Source of the DNA: CAZPMO01 sp964587515
GTDB taxonomy: Bacteria; Pseudomonadota; Alphaproteobacteria; MPNO01
Direction: 5' to 3'
Assembly (NCBI GenBank): GCA_964587515.1
Contig: CAZPMO010000190.1
Span: 1 to 9,212 of the forward strand
DNA length: 9,212 bases
Made by a program: the position numbers and the translations under genes. The notes beneath the pieces were generated by a model, which was not told where the DNA came from, ran no database searches, and saw nothing but the letters and a program-made list of their open reading frames with translations. Shown here piece after piece: positions 6,679 to 9,212 of this stretch. Within the stretch, counting starts at the first letter, position 1, and every line of letters begins with the position of its first letter.

Positions 6679-6915
6679 CCGTTCTTACGAATAATTTTGA
6701 CGTGGTGGATGATCGAATTCGTTTCGCCCTGAAGTGACTCCGTCAAATCACCGAGCCCCCACGAGTCGGACATAAGATGAATATGATCTGTTTTCTTACT
6801 TCGAAGAAAATCCAACTGCGCCGAAAGAGCGTCCAAACCTTCTTCATCCAGCCAAATTTCCAATTCGGTCGGGGGGGTCGCATTCCGGTGTCTTGATCTC
6901 AAAAGACAACAACAT
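6675..6915 (-). pseudogene. Imm32-like immunity protein gene, frameshifted in a 7-G tract
   Basis: The ATG at 6915 is preceded by GGAG (6925-6922) and reads MLLSFEIKTPECDPP. It then loses frame at a run of seven G on the plus strand (6871-6877). Removing one base of the run joins it to TELEIWLDEEGLDALSAQL, then DHIHLMSDSWGLGDLTE, then HHVKIIRKNG and TAA. This gives an intact protein of 79 aa, close to the size I recall for Imm32-family proteins. The interval is 241 nt, one more than a whole number of codons, consistent with a one-base surplus. The WLDEEGL and HLMSxSWG segments are what suggest Imm32 (immunity to secreted polymorphic toxins); no toxin gene is present, so the role is inferred. 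Hand-counted GC for 6681-6930 is about 48%, far below the neighbours, suggesting transfer. The second frame alone can be read from a TTG at 6902, but it has no ribosome-binding site. Confidence 0.65.
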
Positions 6916-6930
6916 CCCTCACTCCGTTCG

Positions 6931-7014
6931 GTCTAATTCGGTGACACCATACTAATTATAAAAAGCGCCATTTTCAGCCGGTTTTGTAATAAGTATGGTG
7001 TCACCGAATTAGAC
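6931..7014. repeat. Imperfect inverted repeat (family A, locus c)
   Basis: The arms 6931-6963 and 6982-7014 match as inverted repeats at 31 of 33 positions around an 18-nt centre. The outer 23 bases of each arm are exact and carry the same core as loci a and b. The inner part has diverged from locus a (AATTATAAAA instead of AATTAGAATAAC). The left arm adjoins the Imm32-like gene. The right arm ends one base from the stop codon of the beta-hydroxyacid dehydrogenase gene, so it would be transcribed as that gene's 3' hairpin. Confidence 0.95.
6955..6960 (-). promoter_or_regulatory. Possible -10 box within the repeat, upstream of the Imm32-like gene
   Basis: The minus strand reads TATAAT at 6960-6955, a consensus -10 hexamer created by the inner divergence of the locus c left arm; locus a has AGAATAAC there. 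It points toward the ATG at 6915 and would give a leader of about 33 nt. No good -35 lies 16-18 bp upstream, so activity is uncertain. Confidence 0.35.
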
Positions 7015-7015
7015 G

Positions 7016-7906
7016 TCACCCCCGCTTCAGCCCGGCCATCTCCTCGATCACGGCGCAGACGGCGGCGGTGTCCTCGGCGCCGCGGCCTTGCGCCAGGGCG
7101 GCGTCGTAGATCGGCGCGGTGGCGGCGAACAGCGGCGTCGGGCAGTCCAGCGCCTCGGCGAAGGCGCCGATGATCGCCATGTCCTTCTGCCATACATCCA
7201 CCTTCATGCCGGCGTCGCTGTAATCGTCGGCCGCCATCATCGGCGCGCGCATCTCGAACATGCGCGACGTGCCGGCGCCGTCGCCGATCACGCGGATCAG
7301 CATTTCCGGATCCAGGCCCGACTTCATGCCCAGCACCATGGCCTCGGCGGCGGCCACGTTGTGGATCGCGACCAGCAGATTGGCGACGAACTTCATGCGG
7401 CTGCCGTCGCCGAACGCGCCGACATGATAATGCGTGCGCGCGAAGCCCTCGAACACCGGGATGGCGCGCTCATAGGCGGCCTTCTCGCCCGAGGCGTAGA
7501 CCGCGAGATCGCGGGTGCGCGCCTGGGCGCCGGTGCCCGACAGCGGACAGTCGAGCAGTACGATCCCGATTTCGGCCAGCGCGTCGCGGCCGCGCTGCTT
7601 GGCGGCGATGGGCAGGGTGCCGGTCTCCAGCGCGACCAGCCCCTGGCGTCCGGAGGCGACCAGCCCGTCCGCGCCGCCGATCACGTCGTCGAACGCGGCC
7701 TCGCTGGCCAGCGACAGGATCGCGAAATCGGCCTCGGCCACCGCCTCGGCCGGGCTTGCCGCGGTCTCGCCGCCGAGTTTCGCCAGCGCCGCCATGCGGG
7801 CGGTGTCGATATCGCGCCCCACCACGCGGAAGCCGGACTTCAGGAGGTTCGCCGACATGGCCGATCCCATGATGCCGAGCCCGATCACGCCAATGGTCTT
7901 GCTCAT
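7016..7906 (-). CDS. NAD(P)-dependent beta-hydroxyacid dehydrogenase (3-hydroxyisobutyrate dehydrogenase family)
   Basis: The 296-aa protein has the usual length and layout of the 3-hydroxyisobutyrate/tartronate semialdehyde reductase family. It has an N-terminal Rossmann nucleotide site GVIGLGIMG (6-14), a substrate loop DCPLSGTGAQA (119-129, family form D-x-P-V-S-G-G), and a catalytic lysine K172 within GDGSRMKFVANLL followed by N176. An all-helical C-terminal domain follows. GRD at 30-32 leaves the NAD/NADP preference open. ATG 7906 (MSKTIG) is chosen because it starts right at the fold and has GAGG upstream; the frame extends 12 codons farther to 7942 as Arg/Ala-rich sequence without family character. 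It is divergent from the GhrA-type gene. The substrate cannot be assigned from sequence; 3-hydroxyisobutyrate, tartronate semialdehyde or a related acid are options. Confidence 0.85.
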   Translation of the reverse strand: MSKTIGVIGLGIMGSAMSANLLKSGFRVVGRDIDTARMAALAKLGGETAASPAEAVAEADFAILSLASEAAFDDVIGGADGLVASGRQGLVALETGTLPIAAKQRGRDALAEIGIVLLDCPLSGTGAQARTRDLAVYASGEKAAYERAIPVFEGFARTHYHVGAFGDGSRMKFVANLLVAIHNVAAAEAMVLGMKSGLDPEMLIRVIGDGAGTSRMFEMRAPMMAADDYSDAGMKVDVWQKDMAIIGAFAEALDCPTPLFAATAPIYDAALAQGRGAEDTAAVCAVIEEMAGLKRG

Positions 7907-7970
7907 CGCTTCGTCCTCTCGCCGTGCCCGCGCCCGCGCCATTAAATTTGGCGGTCGAGAGCTTTCCTAG

Positions 7971-8060
7971 TCCTTCGAGACGGCGCTCCGCGCCTCCTCA
8001 GGATGAGGAAAGCTAAATCTCTCCTCATCCCGGGGAGGGCCGAAGGCCCGTCTCGAAGGA
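7971..8060. repeat. Palindromic intergenic repeat (family B)
   Basis: The arms 7971-8009 and 8022-8060 are imperfect inverted repeats. Both outer ends read TCCTTCGAGACGG toward the centre, and the inner ends pair GGATGAGGA with TCCTCATCC around a 12-nt loop. Elements with this CTTCGAGACGG...CCTCAGGATGAGG form are familiar from alphaproteobacterial intergenic regions. It lies between divergent genes, so it is not a shared 3' terminator. It is unrelated in sequence to the other two repeat families here. The spacer 7907-8182 holds nothing else except a possible promoter for the plus-strand gene. Confidence 0.85.
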
Positions 8061-8138
8061 TGCTGACCAGTTGTAATGTCAAAGGCGATGCCTCGCTCTC
8101 TCGCCGTGCCCGCATCTGTGCCTGGACGGCCGTTTGTG

Positions 8139-8144
8139 TATGAT
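8139..8144 (+). promoter_or_regulatory. Possible -10 box of the GhrA-type gene
   Basis: TATGAT at 8139-8144 is one mismatch from consensus and would give a leader of about 32 nt before ATG 8183. The -35 region 16-18 bp upstream is poor, so this is tentative. Confidence 0.3.
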
Positions 8145-8182
8145 GGCGGGACGCAGAGTTTCACAGCCGCCCGGGGGGGTCC

Positions 8183-9112
8183 ATGGCCATATTGCTGCAT
8201 ACCGGTCCGTTGCCCGCCGATCCGTGGCGCGCCGCGCTCGCCGCCGCCATGCCGGACGAGGAATTGCGCACGGTGGACGACGACCGGGACGCGGCCGATA
8301 TCGAGGCGGCGCTGCTTGGCGGGCTGCCGCCCGGTCTCGCGGCGCGCTGTCCCAACCTGAAGATGATCGGCTGGATCATGGCCGGGGTCGACCGGCTGTT
8401 CGCCGATCCCGATCTGTCGCCCGATATTCCCGTGGTGCGCTGCGGCGGGCCCGACGGAGATTCGCAGATCACCGAATATGTGGCGCTGCACGTGCTGCGC
8501 CATCACCGCCAGACGCCGGTTTTCGCCGAAGCCCAGGCGCGCCGCGAATGGTTCCGCCCCGTCCCGGTGGCGACCGCGAAACGCCGGGTTGGTTTCCTGG
8601 GACTCGGGTTGATCGCGAGGCCGGCGGCCGAGGCGGTGGTCGGGCTCGGCTTCGACGTCGCGGCCTGGACGCGCACCGCCCGCGAGACGCCCGGCATCGC
8701 CAATTTTAACGGCGCCGACGGGCTCGCGCCGTTTCTCGCGCGCACCGATATTCTGGTGAACCTGCTGCCGCTGACCGACGCCACCCGGAATATCCTGGAT
8801 GCGCGCCTCTTCGAGACGCTGCCCCAGGGCGCGGCGGTGATCAATGTGGGGCGCGGCGAGCATCTGGTCGATTCCGATCTGATGGCGGCGCTCGATTCCG
8901 GCCATCTCGCGGCGGCGACCTTGGACGTGTTCCGGACCGAGCCGCTACCCGCCGACGATCCGTTGTGGGCCCATCCCCGCATCACCTTGATGCCGCATGT
9001 GGCGCGCCAGATCAGGCCGGACGACATCGTGCCGCAATTCGTCGACGCGATTGGGCGGCTGCGCGCCGGCGAGGCGCTGATCCAGACCGTCGACCGCGCG
9101 GCCGGATACTGA
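8183..9112 (+). CDS. ghrA: Glyoxylate/hydroxypyruvate reductase A-type D-2-hydroxyacid dehydrogenase
   Basis: The 309-aa protein aligns along its length with E. coli GhrA as I recall it, including the C-terminal VDRAxGY. It would reduce glyoxylate to glycolate or hydroxypyruvate to glycerate in the cytoplasm with NAD(P)H. Catalytic residues of the family are visible: R224 (NVGRGEHLVDSDL), E253 (FRTEPLP) and H272 (MPHVA). The dinucleotide loop is GLGLIA (140-145), with Ala in place of the third Gly of GxGxxG. W162-T-R-T matches the WSRTR segment after the second strand in GhrA, which suits NADPH. The start ATG 8183 follows a seven-G run (8173-8179) that probably acts as the ribosome-binding site. 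The CoxL-type gene follows after 17 nt, so the two may be co-transcribed. Other 2-keto acids are possible substrates. Confidence 0.85.
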   Translation: MAILLHTGPLPADPWRAALAAAMPDEELRTVDDDRDAADIEAALLGGLPPGLAARCPNLKMIGWIMAGVDRLFADPDLSPDIPVVRCGGPDGDSQITEYVALHVLRHHRQTPVFAEAQARREWFRPVPVATAKRRVGFLGLGLIARPAAEAVVGLGFDVAAWTRTARETPGIANFNGADGLAPFLARTDILVNLLPLTDATRNILDARLFETLPQGAAVINVGRGEHLVDSDLMAALDSGHLAAATLDVFRTEPLPADDPLWAHPRITLMPHVARQIRPDDIVPQFVDAIGRLRAGEALIQTVDRAAGY

Positions 9113-9129
9113 AAAGGGAAACATCGAAC

Positions 9130-9212
9130 ATGACGGCACAGGGCATCGGCGCTTCGCTTCCCCGTAAAGAGGACGACCGGCTGCTGCGCGGCCGCGGCCG
9201 CTTCGTGGCCGA
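9130..9212 (+). CDS. CoxL/xanthine dehydrogenase-type molybdopterin-binding large subunit, 5' end only
   Basis: Only the first 27 codons are in the window, and the frame is open to the end. The visible N-terminus (GIGASLPRKEDDRLLRGRGRFVAD) matches the opening of aerobic CO dehydrogenase/xanthine dehydrogenase family large subunits, where a PRKED-x-RLLxGRGRF pattern precedes the first molybdopterin domain. The start is ATG 9130, with AAGGGAA around 9116-9122. The CO-dehydrogenase active-site loop lies beyond the window, so a true CO dehydrogenase cannot be told apart from a general molybdenum hydroxylase. Confidence 0.75.
   Translation, partial: MTAQGIGASLPRKEDDRLLRGRGRFVA

Noticed and set aside
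6861..6869. Extra partial copy of the family A core (CAATTCGGT) inside the Imm32-like gene
   Set aside because: It is only about eight bases, explained by the Thr-Glu-Leu codons of the gene; the similarity does not extend.
5027..7014. Integron attC sites around gene cassettes
   Set aside because: The arms lack the GTTRRRY/RYYYAAC core pair and the usual attC layout, and no integrase is present. A repeat element explains the structure better.
5016..7014. CRISPR array
   Set aside because: The copies are irregularly spaced, partly inverted, and separated by genes rather than by uniform spacers.
7088..7945. 285-aa plus-strand open frame opposite the beta-hydroxyacid dehydrogenase
   Set aside because: It is the shadow of the real minus-strand gene, with Arg/His/Gly-rich composition and no ribosome-binding site.
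7967..8905. 312-aa minus-strand open frame opposite the GhrA-type gene
   Set aside because: It is an antisense shadow. Its C-terminal sequence is translated from the family B palindrome.

Overview
The window reads as chromosomal DNA of a GC-rich (about two thirds GC by eye) alphaproteobacterium, probably Rhodospirillales-like. The evidence is the protein families, a perfect CtrA-type box (TTAA-N7-TTAA) and intergenic palindromic repeats of kinds common in that class. The taxonomic call is inference. No tRNA, rRNA, CRISPR array, integrase or transposase gene is visible.

Left part (1-2902): a SYLF/Ysc84-type lipoprotein gene (181-744) lies between two copies of a long palindromic repeat (1-64, cut by the window edge, and 755-830) and has a CtrA-like box upstream. 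A two-gene unit follows: a TauD/TfdA-family Fe(II)/2-oxoglutarate dioxygenase (866-1825) and, 5 nt later, a TIGR02444-family protein (1831-2400). A small lipoprotein gene (2450-2902) runs on the minus strand and is divergent from the next gene.

Middle (3103-7015): an intact propionyl-CoA synthetase gene, prpE (3103-5010), is followed by a region held together by one palindromic repeat family with a 26-27 bp core. The family occurs as a perfect 33-bp inverted repeat (5027-5106), a single arm (6652-6678) and an imperfect inverted repeat (6931-7014). All three genes between these repeats are damaged: a group D flavin monooxygenase with a frameshift near its C-terminus (5130-6328), the C-terminal remnant of a TPR protein that begins exactly at a repeat edge (6346-6651, minus), and a low-GC Imm32-like immunity gene with a one-base surplus in a 7-G tract (6675-6915, minus). 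The Imm32-like gene takes its stop codon from one repeat and possibly its -10 box from the other, so it looks like a small repeat-bounded cassette. This is the most unusual part of the window.

Right part (7016-9212): an NAD(P)-dependent beta-hydroxyacid dehydrogenase (minus) is divergent from a GhrA-type glyoxylate/hydroxypyruvate reductase (plus). The spacer between them holds a third palindromic repeat family (7971-8060). The reductase is followed after 17 nt by the start of a molybdopterin-binding CoxL-type large subunit that runs off the window.

Taken together, the intact enzymes (2-oxoglutarate dioxygenase, propionate activation, two small-acid dehydrogenases, a CoxL-type hydroxylase) suit a heterotroph that uses organic acids. 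Nothing in the layout ties them into one pathway.
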